Shown here: one piece after another, positions 40,734 to 49,440 of the stretch | How positions within the stretch are numbered: position 1 is the first letter of the stretch | Layout: each line of letters opens with the position of its first letter | Made by a program: the position numbers and the translations under genes | Notes under the pieces: generated by a model | What the model saw: the letters and a program-made list of their open reading frames with translations, nothing else | The model's database searches: none | Told to the model about the DNA's origin: nothing | Source: JANQRZ01 sp965215165 | GTDB taxonomy: Bacteria; Bacteroidota; Rhodothermia; Rhodothermales; JANQRZ01 | DNA length: 64,000 nucleotides | Direction of reading: 5' to 3' | Assembly: GCA_965215165.1 (NCBI GenBank) | Contig: CBDCCX010000006.1 | Span: 558,001 to 622,000 of the forward strand

Positions 40734-42872
40734 TCAGTCGCCCATGGGCCAGAGCGGCTCGGTGAGGGCAGGCGAGACGGGCCGGTAGTGCACCACGACG
40801 CCGGGGGTCTCGATCTGCACATCGTCGCGGGCCGTCGCGGTGCCGTAGAGCGTGGTGGGGGCGCGGAAGATGATGTCTCCCCGGCTGAAAAGCTGCGCGG
40901 TGACAATGCTCCCGGCGGCGTTCATCTGGATCGCGCCGTTGGCATAGATGCCGATCCCCGTGTCCGCGCCTCGGGCTGTGACCGAAGCGTTGACCGTCAC
41001 CGCACCGGTCACGAGGATGATCCCGTAGCCGCTGATCTGGGTCGGCGCGACGATGTGCATGTCGCCGTTGACGTAGAGGACGAGCGGGTTTTCTCGGGTG
41101 CCGAGCCGCACCGGCCCGCCGACAGGCCCGCCGGGGACCTCGTAGGTGGCGAGGTGGCGGAAGTCCTCGGCGCGGAAGTCCGGCACGTCGATGCGCGCCT
41201 GCTGCATCGTGCTGGGCAGGCCGGTCGGGTTATAGGCTGGGCGGAAGGCGCTGCGCCGGTTCGCGCTCGTGCCATAGTAGCCGAAGCCTTCGAAGCGAGA
41301 GCCGTCGTGCTTCAGGTAGAGGCGGTCGTTGGCGAACACGTTCGCGTTCGAGACGCCGGAGCCTTCGTTGAGGACGCGGATGCTGCCCGAGAGAGCCTTC
41401 ACGTCGTCGCCGGCCGTGAGGGCATACTGGAAGAACGCCGGGATGTCCTGGTTGGTAGCCCCGTCCTCACCGACCCAGACGCTGCGGTTGGTGGTCGCGC
41501 TCGGCGCGCCGGTGATGGTCGTCTGAGCCGTCCTCATCAGCGCGCGGGCGACCTGGCCCGGCGAGGCGTGGGGATAGGCTTGGAGGACGAGCGCGGCGGC
41601 CCCGGAGACGTGCGCGGCGGCCATCGAGGTCCCCGACATCACGGCCGTCTTGCGGCCGCTGCCCCCTGCTGCCTTGTTGCTGGCGAGCGAGAGCACGTCC
41701 ACGCCCGGAGCGAGCAAATCGATCACGCCGCCGTGGTTCGAGAACGAGGCGAAGCGGTCACGCTGGTCGTAGGCCCCAACCGTGATGGCCTCGCGGACGT
41801 GAGCCGGAGTGACCGTCGAGGCGTCGACCCCGTCGTTGCCGGCGGAGATGACGTAGGTCACGCCGGTCTTGATCGAGGCGACGATGGCCTCGTCGAGCGC
41901 GTTGTAGCGCGTCGAGCCGATGTCGGCCCCGAGGCTGAAGTTGACCACCATCGGGGTGCTGGGCCGGCGGAGCTTCTCGCCGGTGACGTACTCGACGGCG
42001 GCGATGGCGCGCGACAGCTCGACGGGGCCGTAGTCGTCGTCGTCCTCGAAGCCGCTGAGCACGCGGAGCGGGCGGACGTTCGCGCCCGGCGCCACGCCGC
42101 GCACCCCCTTGTTGTTGGCGAGCGCCGCCGCCGTGCCGGCGATGTGCGTGCCGTGCCCGCGGAAGTCCGACGTGCCGCCCCGGTCGCCGGTGAAGTCGAC
42201 GCCGGACTGGGTGCGGAGGTCGTTCTGGGTGTGCGAGAGGCCCGTGTCGATCACGAAGAGGTCGACGCCCGAGGCGTCCCCGCCGCCGGCCCCGATGTGC
42301 GCCACGCCCCACGGGGTCGTCTCGCTGTTGGTGCCGTCGCTCAGGGTGACGCCGAGCGGGTTGACCTCGACGGTGATGTCCGGCTCGATCCACTCGATCT
42401 CGTCGTCGGCGGCCATCTTGCCGAGGAGGGCGTCGAGCTGCTGGGCGTCGGCCCAGATGGCGAAGCCGTCGAAGACGTGCTCGTACTCGTAGCGCTCGAG
42501 GACGCGGTACTCGTCCATCTCCTCGTAGCGTTCGAGGACGCGCTGCGGGTCGAGGTCGCCGTAGCGCTCGAGGATCTTATAGGTGTCCAGCCCGACGATG
42601 AGGCCGATGCTGCCCTCGGGCGCGTCGCCCCTGCGGCTGGCGGCGGTGCTGGCGCGGACGGCACGGTCCATCAGATGGCCGTGGCGCATCTTGCCCTGCG
42701 CGTCGTCTGCGCCGATTGCGTCGTCTGCGCCCATGCTCGTGGTCAGCGTCGCGGCAGCGGAGTCGTCCACGTCAGCGCTGTCACAGCCGACCAGGCCGAG
42801 GGCCAGGAAGAGGACGGCACCGAGTGCGTGCACACGGAAAGGCTGTCGGAGTAGGGTGGCTAGCGTAGTCAT
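40734..42872 (-). CDS. S8 (subtilisin-like) peptidase lipoprotein with N-terminal ERY repeats
   Basis: This 712-residue protein starts at ATG 42872. Its signal peptide ends at Cys in GLVGCDS, so it is a lipoprotein. A propeptide region includes three 12-residue repeats of the pattern YxxLERY (42489-42590). The catalytic triad is VDLFVIDTGLSH, RGHGTHIAGTAA and SGTSMAAAHVSGA. The C-terminal 170 residues form a beta-rich part with LVLYVNGDMHIVAPTQIS and VTARGADTGIGIYANG, resembling bactofilin-like or pilus-coat beta-solenoids. The active site looks complete, so it is a likely surface protease. It lies downstream of nothing obvious and is divergent from the epimerase. Confidence 0.88.
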   Translation of the reverse strand: MTTLATLLRQPFRVHALGAVLFLALGLVGCDSADVDDSAAATLTTSMGADDAIGADDAQGKMRHGHLMDRAVRASTAASRRGDAPEGSIGLIVGLDTYKILERYGDLDPQRVLERYEEMDEYRVLERYEYEHVFDGFAIWADAQQLDALLGKMAADDEIEWIEPDITVEVNPLGVTLSDGTNSETTPWGVAHIGAGGGDASGVDLFVIDTGLSHTQNDLRTQSGVDFTGDRGGTSDFRGHGTHIAGTAAALANNKGVRGVAPGANVRPLRVLSGFEDDDDYGPVELSRAIAAVEYVTGEKLRRPSTPMVVNFSLGADIGSTRYNALDEAIVASIKTGVTYVISAGNDGVDASTVTPAHVREAITVGAYDQRDRFASFSNHGGVIDLLAPGVDVLSLASNKAAGGSGRKTAVMSGTSMAAAHVSGAAALVLQAYPHASPGQVARALMRTAQTTITGAPSATTNRSVWVGEDGATNQDIPAFFQYALTAGDDVKALSGSIRVLNEGSGVSNANVFANDRLYLKHDGSRFEGFGYYGTSANRRSAFRPAYNPTGLPSTMQQARIDVPDFRAEDFRHLATYEVPGGPVGGPVRLGTRENPLVLYVNGDMHIVAPTQISGYGIILVTGAVTVNASVTARGADTGIGIYANGAIQMNAAGSIVTAQLFSRGDIIFRAPTTLYGTATARDDVQIETPGVVVHYRPVSPALTEPLWPMGD

Positions 42873-43167
42873 GGCGTCGAGGCGTTGCGTGGGTAAAGGC
42901 TACCAGGATGAGGTACAAGAAGGCCGCCGCCCTCGTGGAATAGCCCCGTTTAGCGACTCCGGCGACCGCCGGAGGGGGATATCTTCCCACTGTGCAACCT
43001 CTCGGTCTACGAGAATCACTCTGAAACTCCCGTATCTCGCGATGAGACAGAGGGCGAAAGGGTGGACAGCGGTAGCATCTCCCCACGGGTGGGTAGATCG
43101 TACCCACGGCCGGACCGGGTGAAGCCGTTCGCCGTATCCTGCCGAACCACACCACCTCGAGATCACG

Positions 43168-44160
43168 ATGCGCGCGTTCGTTACCGGCGGGACCGGATTC
43201 GTAGGGAGCCACCTCGTGGAAGAATTGTTGCGCCGAGGGTACGAGGTCCGCTGCCTCGTCCGCTCGGACCCGAAGTGGCTCGGCGGCCTCGGCATCGTGC
43301 CCGTGCGCGGCGACCTCTTCGACGAGCGAGCGCTGACGGAGGGCGTGCGCGGCGCGGACCTCGTCTTCCACGTCGCCGGGCTGACCCGGGCTGCGACGCC
43401 CGAGGCGCTCGACCGGGTCAATGTCACCGGGACGCTCAACCTGCTCGCAGCCGTGCGCCGAGCGGCACCCGAGGTGCAGCGCGTCGTGGTCACGTCGTCG
43501 CTCGCGGCGTGCGGGCCGAGTGGGGCGCAGCCGCTCAAGGAAGCCGAGCCGCTCGAACCGGTCTCGCACTACGGCCGGAGCAAAGCCCGCATGGAAGAGG
43601 CCGTCCGCCGCCGGTTCATGGATCCCGGCGCGGGGGACAGGCTGCCGGTGACCATCGTCCGGCCGCCGGCCGTCTACGGGCCGCGCGAGGCCGACATCTT
43701 CACCCTCATCCGAGCCGCCGACAAGCAGCGCATCTTCCCAGTCGTCGGCAAGGGCGATAAGCCGCAGCTCTCGCTCGTCCACGTGCACGACCTCGTGCGC
43801 GGCATGGCCGATGCTGCCGAAACGCGCGGCACGGCGGGGCAGACCTACTTCATCGGGTCCGAAGCCTACTACGCGTGGAACGAGATCCGAGAGGCGGTCC
43901 TCGGCGCGCTCGGCCACGGGGCGCTCAAGCTGAACGTACCGCGCGCCTTCGTCAAGCCGGTCGGGTCCGTCGTGGAGCGCGTCGGCGGGCTGTTCGGGCA
44001 GTATCCGGCGCTGAACCGCGAGAAGGCGGGCGAGGCGACGGCGTCGTGGCTGTGCTCGGTGGCGAAGGCGCGGCAGGCGTTTGGGTACAAGCAGACGGTC
44101 GAGGTCGAGGAGGGCATGGCCGAGACCGTGGCGTGGTACCGGCGGCACGGGTGGCTGTAG
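43168..44160 (+). CDS. NAD-dependent epimerase/dehydratase (extended SDR)
   Basis: This 330-residue extended SDR binds NAD(P) with FVTGGTGFVGSHL (GxxGxxG) and has the catalytic YGRSK motif near residue 136, in SHYGRSKARMEEAVRR. The first strand, VRGDLFDERAL and VFHVAGLTRA are typical of sugar or lipid epimerases of the HpnA-like group. The actual substrate cannot be read from sequence. The 3' end (VAWYRRHGWL stop) has a duplicate about 800 bp downstream, on the other side of the toxin-antitoxin module. The start is ATG 43168. Confidence 0.9.
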   Translation: MRAFVTGGTGFVGSHLVEELLRRGYEVRCLVRSDPKWLGGLGIVPVRGDLFDERALTEGVRGADLVFHVAGLTRAATPEALDRVNVTGTLNLLAAVRRAAPEVQRVVVTSSLAACGPSGAQPLKEAEPLEPVSHYGRSKARMEEAVRRRFMDPGAGDRLPVTIVRPPAVYGPREADIFTLIRAADKQRIFPVVGKGDKPQLSLVHVHDLVRGMADAAETRGTAGQTYFIGSEAYYAWNEIREAVLGALGHGALKLNVPRAFVKPVGSVVERVGGLFGQYPALNREKAGEATASWLCSVAKARQAFGYKQTVEVEEGMAETVAWYRRHGWL

Positions 44161-44269
44161 CGAGGGACGAGCGTCGGACGGCGAACGCTGAGCGGATGTC
44201 TAGGCCAAACTCGTCACTCGTGCCTCGAGAAACGCGGTGCTCAGGGCTGCGTACCTTCCGGCATCGCAC
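44131..44269. repeat. Left copy of a direct repeat flanking the HEPN/MNT module
   Basis: This segment starts 29 bp before the end of the epimerase and runs to just before hepT. The first 38 bp (44131-44168) are identical to 44937-44974. After a variable middle, AAACGCGGTGCTCAGGGCTG and the following GCGTACCTTCCGGC match 45066-45099 with two mismatches. Confidence 0.85.
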
Positions 44270-44282
44270 CGACTTCGGCCTT

Positions 44283-44621
44283 ATGAAGACGCCCCGGTTC
44301 TACCTGGAGCACATCCACGGGCAGACGCAGTATCTGATGGCAGCGTCGGCTGGACATACCAAGGAAGACTTTCTCGCCGATCACACGCTGACTCTCGCCT
44401 TCGAGCGAAGCCTGGAAATCATCGGCGAGGCCGTCGCCCGGATCGATGAGGAGTTCAGAGCCGCCTACCCGGCCGTTCCGTGGCGCAAGATCCGGGGACT
44501 GCGAAACATCGTGGCCCATGTGTACTGGGCGGTTGACTACGACATCGTCTGGCACGTCGTGACGATCGACGTACCCGCCCTCCACGATCAGGTGACCCAC
44601 CTGCTGAACACCCTGCCATGA
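44283..44621 (+). CDS. HepT-like HEPN toxin
   Basis: This 112-residue helical protein starts at ATG 44283. It has the HEPN active-site motif R-x4-H followed by Tyr: LRNIVAHVYW near residue 74, in the segment KIRGLRNIVAHVYWAVDYD. HepT toxins are RNases, or are AMPylated by the paired MntA. The gene ends in ATGA, overlapping the start of the next one by 4 bp, which indicates translational coupling. It is the toxin side of a type VII HEPN/MNT pair. Confidence 0.88.
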   Translation: MKTPRFYLEHIHGQTQYLMAASAGHTKEDFLADHTLTLAFERSLEIIGEAVARIDEEFRAAYPAVPWRKIRGLRNIVAHVYWAVDYDIVWHVVTIDVPALHDQVTHLLNTLP

Positions 44622-44929
44622 CCCCGCTCCCGCACGAGATCACCGCCGCACTTCGGCAGCACGAGGATGCTCTGCGCCGGCTGGGCCTGAAGTCTCTGGC
44701 GCTCTTCGGCTCGGCCGCTCGGGCGAGTTCAGGACCAGAGAGTGATGTCGATCTGCTCTACGAGTTCGATGAGGGCACCGCGACGCTGGACCGCCTGTTG
44801 GACCTCCAGGCCTTGCTAGAGGGGCTGCTAGGCCGAGAGGTAGACCTCGTCTCCCGGAAGTATCTGAGCCCCATGCTGCGCCGGTACATCGAGGGTGATG
44901 TAGTGCCGGTATACGAGGCCACCGCGTAA
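44618..44929 (+). CDS. MntA-like nucleotidyltransferase antitoxin
   Basis: This 103-residue minimal nucleotidyltransferase has the signature LALFGSAARASSGPESDVDLLYEF (GSx10DxD type with metal-binding Asp pair) and a later third Asp region (EVDLVSRKYL). In HEPN/MNT pairs this protein neutralises the HEPN toxin, in studied cases by adding AMP to its active-site Tyr. The usual GSxARG motif is GSAARAS here, so the Gly after Arg is replaced. It overlaps hepT by 4 bp. Confidence 0.88.
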   Translation: MTPLPHEITAALRQHEDALRRLGLKSLALFGSAARASSGPESDVDLLYEFDEGTATLDRLLDLQALLEGLLGREVDLVSRKYLSPMLRRYIEGDVVPVYEATA

Positions 44930-44936
44930 CTGCGTC

Positions 44937-45104
44937 GCGTGGTACCGGCGGCACGGGTGGCTGTAGCGAGGGACAAGCAGCGAGGGACGAGCAGCGAGGG
45001 ACGAGCAGCGAGGGACGAGCGGTGGGGCGGAGCCGATCACCCGGCCCGTGTCCTCGGTCTTCGGGAAACGCGGTGCCCAGGGCTGCGTACCTTTCGGCCA
45101 CGAT
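44937..45104. repeat. Right copy of the direct repeat flanking the HEPN/MNT module
   Basis: The first 38 bp repeat the epimerase 3' end and its stop codon exactly. A 14-bp tandem repeat follows, then the leader that precedes the 2-oxoglutarate dehydrogenase gene. The original order was probably epimerase, leader, kgd, with the module inserted in between and the leader duplicated. Confidence 0.85.
44976..45017. repeat. Three tandem copies of a 14-bp unit
   Basis: AGCAGCGAGGGACG occurs three times without change at 44976-44989, 44990-45003 and 45004-45017. The left copy of the flanking repeat has only a degenerate relative of it, so the unit expanded after duplication. Confidence 0.85.
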
Positions 45105-45138
45105 TCCCCCGCTCCTCTCGCCAATCGGACACCCCGCC

Positions 45139-48100
45139 GTGAGCACTTTCGGATTCAACACGGGCTACGTCGACGACCTCTACGCCCAGTACCTCGAAAA
45201 CCCCGAGTCCGTCAGCGAGCGCTGGCGCGAGTTCTTCGCCGACTACGACCCCGGCCCGACGTTTCAGAGCGGGGCCGCGCCGGACCGGCCGGCTCCGCCG
45301 GAGCCGACAGGAAACGGAGCCGCGCCCGCTCCGAAGGCTCCTGAGGCGAAGACGCCCACGGCGAAGACGCCTACGTCGAAGGCCCCGGCAGCGAAAGCGT
45401 CGACGCCCGCCGCGCCCGTGCCGAGTGGGGCCGCCACGGTGGCGCTCAAAGGCACCGCTGCCCTGATCGTCGACAACATGGAGGCCAGCCTCGAGATCCC
45501 GACGGCGACCTCGGCGCGGCAGATCCCGGTCAAGCTGATGTTCGAGAACCGACGCCTCGTCAACGACCACCAGCGGTCGGTCGGCGGCGACAAGGTCTCG
45601 TTCACGCACCTGATCGCCTACGCCTTGATCCAGGCGCTCAAGGCGTACCCGGCGATGAACAACGCCTTCCGCCGCGACGAGGCCGGTGCCCCGGAGCGCG
45701 TCGAGCCGGCCGCCGTCAACTTCGGCCTCGCCATCGACGTCGAGAAGCGCGGCAAGCGCTCGCTGATGGTCCCTAACGTCCCCGACGCCGGGGCGATGAG
45801 CTTCCCCGAGTTCCTCGGGGCCTACAACGACATCGTCCGCCGCGCCCGCGACTCGAAGCTCGAGCTCAAGGACTTCCAGGGCACCACCGCCACGCTCACG
45901 AATCCGGGCATGATCGGGACGGCGATGAGCGTGCCGCGCCTGATGCCCGGCCAGGGGCTGATCCTGGCCGTCGGCTCCATCGGCTACCCGCCGGAGTTCC
46001 TCGCGCTGCCGCCGGCCGAGGTCTCGCGCCTTGGCATCAGCCAGGTGATGACCATCACCAGCACCTACGACCACCGCGTGATCCAGGGGGCCGAGAGCGG
46101 CGAGTTCCTGGCCTACGTCGGCGCGCTCCTGGCCGGCGAACACGGCTTCTACGAGCGCGTCTTCCGCGACCTCGGTCTCTCGACCCCGCCGCTCACGATG
46201 GGCTTCGACACGACGCCCTACCTCGGCCAGACCGACCAGGCGGCGCTCGCCAAGAAGCAGGCCAGCGTGCTCCAGCTCATCCGCGCCTACCGCGTGCGCG
46301 GCCACCTGATGGCCGACCTCAACCCGCTCGGCGGCGACCTCCGCCAGCACGACGAGCTCGACCCCGCCGGCTACGGCCTCACCGTCTGGGACCTCGACCG
46401 CGTCTTCACCACTGGCGGCGTCGGCACCGTCGGCGGTGGGCTCGGCGGCAAGGAGACCCTGCCGCTGCGCGACATCCTCGACATCCTCTGGGAGACCTAC
46501 ACCCGGCACGTCGGGATCGAGTTCATGCACCTCTCGTCGCCGACCGAGAAGCGCTGGCTCATCGAGCGCATCGAGCCGCAGCGGATGCGCGACGAAATCC
46601 CGCTCGACAAGAAGAAGCGCACCCTCGAGAAGCTCAACGCCGCCGAGGCCTTCGAGCGCTTCATCCACACCAAGTACATCGGCCACAAGCGCTTCTCGCT
46701 CGAAGGGGCCGAGACGCTCATCCCGATCCTGGACCAGATCCTCTCGGACGCCGCCGACCAGGAGGTCGAGGAGGTCGTGATCGGGATGGCGCACCGCGGG
46801 CGGCTGAACGTGCTCGCGAATGTGATGGGCAAGCCCTACGCCGCCATCTTCGGCGAGTTCGAGGGCAACGTCGACGCCGGCACCGCGCACGGCTCGGGCG
46901 ACGTGAAGTACCACCTCGGCGCGCACGGCACGCACACCACCCCGGCCGGCGCGACCCTCGAGCTGACGCTCGCCGGCAACCCGAGCCACCTCGAGGCCGT
47001 CAACCCGGTCGTCGAGGGCATGGTGCGCGCCAAGCAGAACCAGCGCGGCGACGAGAGCCGCGACGAGGTCCTGCCCGTCCTGATCCACGGCGACGCTGCC
47101 TTCGCCGGCCAGGGCGTCGTCCCCGAAACGCTCAACCTCAGCCAGCTCGACGGCTACAAGACCGGCGGCACGGTCCACGTCGTGGTCAACAACCAGATCG
47201 GCTTCACGACGCTCCCGATGCACGCCCGCTCGACGGCCTACGCCACCGACGTGGCGCGCATGATCCAGGCCCCGATCTTCCACGTCAACGGCGACGACCC
47301 CGAGGCCGCCGTCCGCGTGGCCCGCCTCGCGCTCGACTACCGGCAGGTCTTCAACAAGGACGTCGTGATCGACCTGGTCTGCTACCGCCAGCACGGCCAC
47401 AACGAGGGCGACGAGCCGAGCTACACCCAGCCGCTGATGTACGACCAGATCAAGGGCCACCGCTCGGTGCGGAAGAAGTACACCGAGGCGCTCCTCCGGC
47501 GCGGCGACCTCGACCCCGAGGCGGCCGAGACCATGCTCGACGACTTCCACCAGAAGCTCCAGCAAGCCTTCGAGGACACCAAGGAGCTGAGCGAGGCAGC
47601 CCCGGCCGAAATCACGGTCCACACCGAGGAGACCCCGGTCTCGGTGCCGAAGGCGACGGTCGACACGACGACCTCGCGCGAGAGCCTGGAGAAAACGCTC
47701 CGCGCGCTCGTCGACGTCCCCGAGGGCGTCCACGTCCACCCGAAGCTGCTCCGCCTCATCCAGAAGAAGGACGACCAGTTCGCCAGCGGCACCATCGACT
47801 GGGCCTTCGCCGAGGCGCTCGCCTTCGGGACGCTCTTGCAGGAGGGCACGCCGGTCCGGCTCTCCGGGCAGGACTCCGGGCGCGGCACGTTCAGCCAGCG
47901 CCACGCCGTGCTGCACGACCAGCAGGACGCCCACCTCTACATCCCGCTCAACCACATCGCCGAGATCGCCGGCGAGGGCGAGCAGGCGCAGTTCCAGGTC
48001 TACGACAGCCTGCTCTCGGAGTACGCCGCGCTCGGGTTCGAGTACGGCTACTCGGTGGCCGCGCCCGAGGCGCTCGTGCTGTGGGAGGCGCAGTTCGGCG

Positions 48101-48846
48101 ACTTCGTCAACGGCGCGCAGATCATGATCGACCAGTTCATCACCGCCGCCGAGGAGAAGTGGAACCAGTCGAGCCGGCTCGTGATGCTGCTACCGCACGG
48201 GTTCGAGGGGCAGGGGCCCGAGCACTCCTCGGCCCGGCTCGAGCGCTTTCTGCAGGCCTGCGCCGAGGAGAACATCATCGTCTGCAACTTCTCGACCCCG
48301 GCGAGCTACTTCCATGCTCTCCGCCGCCAGATGAAGCGCGAGGTCGCCAAGCCGCTGATCGTGATGACGCCCAAGAGCCTGCTGCGCCACCCGCGCGCCG
48401 TGGCGACGGTCGAGGAGCTCGCCGACGGGCAGTTCCACGAGGTGATCCCCGCCGAGACCGACCCGGCGGCGGCCCAGCGCCTGCTCTTCTGCAGCGGCAA
48501 GGTCTACTACGACCTCCTCAAAGCCCGCGGCGAGATGGAGAACGGCGAGGCCGTGGCGATTGCCCGCCTGGAGCAGTTTTACCCGTTCCCCGCCGAGCAG
48601 GTGGCCGCCGAGATGGCGCGCTTCCCCGTCGAGGACGTACGGTGGGTGCAGGAGGAGCCGAAGAATATGGGCGCGTGGAGCTTCCTCCAGCCGCGCCTGA
48701 ACGAGCTGCTCCGCGCCCAGCACGGAGATGCCTGCGTCGAGGCCGGCTACGTCGGCCGCCTGCCGAGCGCGAGTCCGGCGACGGGCAGCGCGAGGGTTCA
48801 CGCCGCTGAGCAGGCCCGGATCGTCGAGACGGCGCTCACGGTATAG
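45139..48846 (+). CDS. kgd: Multifunctional 2-oxoglutarate dehydrogenase E2-E1 fusion (Kgd/SucA type)
   Basis: This 1235-residue enzyme joins functions of the 2-oxoglutarate dehydrogenase complex of the TCA cycle. An N-terminal E1 segment (TGYVDDLYAQYLENPESVSE) is followed by an Ala/Pro/Lys linker (residues about 45-105). The succinyltransferase (E2) catalytic domain at about 108-335 has the His-containing STYDHRVIQGAESGEFL. The E1 TPP domains start at about 364 (GMAHRGRLNVLANVMGKP, GDAAFAGQGVVPETLNLSQL, YRQHGHNEGDEP) and the pyrimidine-binding domain at about 885 (RLSGQDSGRGTFSQRHAV). There is no lipoyl domain, as in mycobacterial Kgd; a separate lipoyl protein and E3 are needed. The start is GTG 45139. 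The promoter lies in the repeated leader. Confidence 0.95.
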   Translation: MSTFGFNTGYVDDLYAQYLENPESVSERWREFFADYDPGPTFQSGAAPDRPAPPEPTGNGAAPAPKAPEAKTPTAKTPTSKAPAAKASTPAAPVPSGAATVALKGTAALIVDNMEASLEIPTATSARQIPVKLMFENRRLVNDHQRSVGGDKVSFTHLIAYALIQALKAYPAMNNAFRRDEAGAPERVEPAAVNFGLAIDVEKRGKRSLMVPNVPDAGAMSFPEFLGAYNDIVRRARDSKLELKDFQGTTATLTNPGMIGTAMSVPRLMPGQGLILAVGSIGYPPEFLALPPAEVSRLGISQVMTITSTYDHRVIQGAESGEFLAYVGALLAGEHGFYERVFRDLGLSTPPLTMGFDTTPYLGQTDQAALAKKQASVLQLIRAYRVRGHLMADLNPLGGDLRQHDELDPAGYGLTVWDLDRVFTTGGVGTVGGGLGGKETLPLRDILDILWETYTRHVGIEFMHLSSPTEKRWLIERIEPQRMRDEIPLDKKKRTLEKLNAAEAFERFIHTKYIGHKRFSLEGAETLIPILDQILSDAADQEVEEVVIGMAHRGRLNVLANVMGKPYAAIFGEFEGNVDAGTAHGSGDVKYHLGAHGTHTTPAGATLELTLAGNPSHLEAVNPVVEGMVRAKQNQRGDESRDEVLPVLIHGDAAFAGQGVVPETLNLSQLDGYKTGGTVHVVVNNQIGFTTLPMHARSTAYATDVARMIQAPIFHVNGDDPEAAVRVARLALDYRQVFNKDVVIDLVCYRQHGHNEGDEPSYTQPLMYDQIKGHRSVRKKYTEALLRRGDLDPEAAETMLDDFHQKLQQAFEDTKELSEAAPAEITVHTEETPVSVPKATVDTTTSRESLEKTLRALVDVPEGVHVHPKLLRLIQKKDDQFASGTIDWAFAEALAFGTLLQEGTPVRLSGQDSGRGTFSQRHAVLHDQQDAHLYIPLNHIAEIAGEGEQAQFQVYDSLLSEYAALGFEYGYSVAAPEALVLWEAQFGDFVNGAQIMIDQFITAAEEKWNQSSRLVMLLPHGFEGQGPEHSSARLERFLQACAEENIIVCNFSTPASYFHALRRQMKREVAKPLIVMTPKSLLRHPRAVATVEELADGQFHEVIPAETDPAAAQRLLFCSGKVYYDLLKARGEMENGEAVAIARLEQFYPFPAEQVAAEMARFPVEDVRWVQEEPKNMGAWSFLQPRLNELLRAQHGDACVEAGYVGRLPSASPATGSARVHAAEQARIVETALTV

Positions 48847-48910
48847 AACGACCGCAGCCGTAGGGGCGACGCCGGTCACTACCAGCTATCAGCGCTTCGT
48901 TGAACAAAAG

Positions 48911-48944
48911 AAGGGCGGCTCCGACCTCAGTCAGAGCCGCCCTT
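48911..48944. terminator. Bidirectional terminator between kgd and rpsU
   Basis: A perfect 11-bp stem (48911-48921 with 48934-48944) and a 12-nt loop, with A and T runs on either side (AAAAGAAGGG before, CCCTTTCC after). It can end the convergent kgd and rpsU transcripts. Confidence 0.8.
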
Positions 48945-48969
48945 TCCAAAAGGGGAAATGCCGTGCGGC

Positions 48970-49161
48970 CTAGTAGTGGCGGCGGCGGCGGGCGTTGCGC
49001 ATCGCCTTCTCCTTGGCCAGGCGGCGCTCCTCGGAGGGCTTCACGAAGGCCATGTTGCCCCGGTAGATGCGCAGCACGCGGCTGCGGTTGACGGTGCGCT
49101 TGAACCGGCGCAGCGCACGGTCGATGGACTCTTTATCGCGAACTTTGATGCCTACGGACAA
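48970..49161 (-). CDS. rpsU: 30S ribosomal protein bS21
   Basis: bS21 is a small basic 30S protein that binds near the 3' end of 16S rRNA, beside the anti-SD. The 63 residues are typical (SVGIKVRDKESIDRALRRFK at the start, Arg-rich end). The start codon is TTG 49161, supported by a perfect SD (GGAGGT) five bases upstream. This is exceptional in a window where almost all other genes lack an SD. It is transcribed alone towards a bidirectional terminator shared with kgd. Confidence 0.95.
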   Translation of the reverse strand: MSVGIKVRDKESIDRALRRFKRTVNRSRVLRIYRGNMAFVKPSEERRLAKEKAMRNARRRRHY

Positions 49162-49165
49162 CGGG

Positions 49166-49171
49166 ACCTCC
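49166..49171 (-). promoter_or_regulatory. Strong SD of rpsU
   Basis: GGAGGT is complementary to six bases of the anti-SD, with 5 nt between GGAGG and the TTG start. It decides the start codon and may allow bS21 to regulate its own synthesis. Confidence 0.75.
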
Positions 49172-49440
49172 GAGGAAATAGGGAACGGGGATGCTGGGGG
49201 CGAAGCTCGACAAGATAGGACGCCCGAGCGCGCGACGCAACGCTTTCGGCAGGGGAAAGGTTGAAAATGGGTCGAAGGCAGAGATGCCTCCAGGAATCCT
49301 CGAGGCTAGAAGAGGGAAAACAGCCGTGCGGAAATACCCCCTCGACGGCCCTTTAAGCCTCTAGCTTCTATCTTCCGGCCCTCGCGCGTCGCAGCATTAC
49401 AACCCATGCCATGCGGCCGTTTCCTCTTGCCCGTTGACCC

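Noticed and set aside
45037..47955. Long open frame antisense to kgd
   Set aside because: It is composed mainly of Val, Glu, Arg, Asp, Leu and His from the complement of GC-rich codons and has no domain; the sense strand is a clear enzyme.
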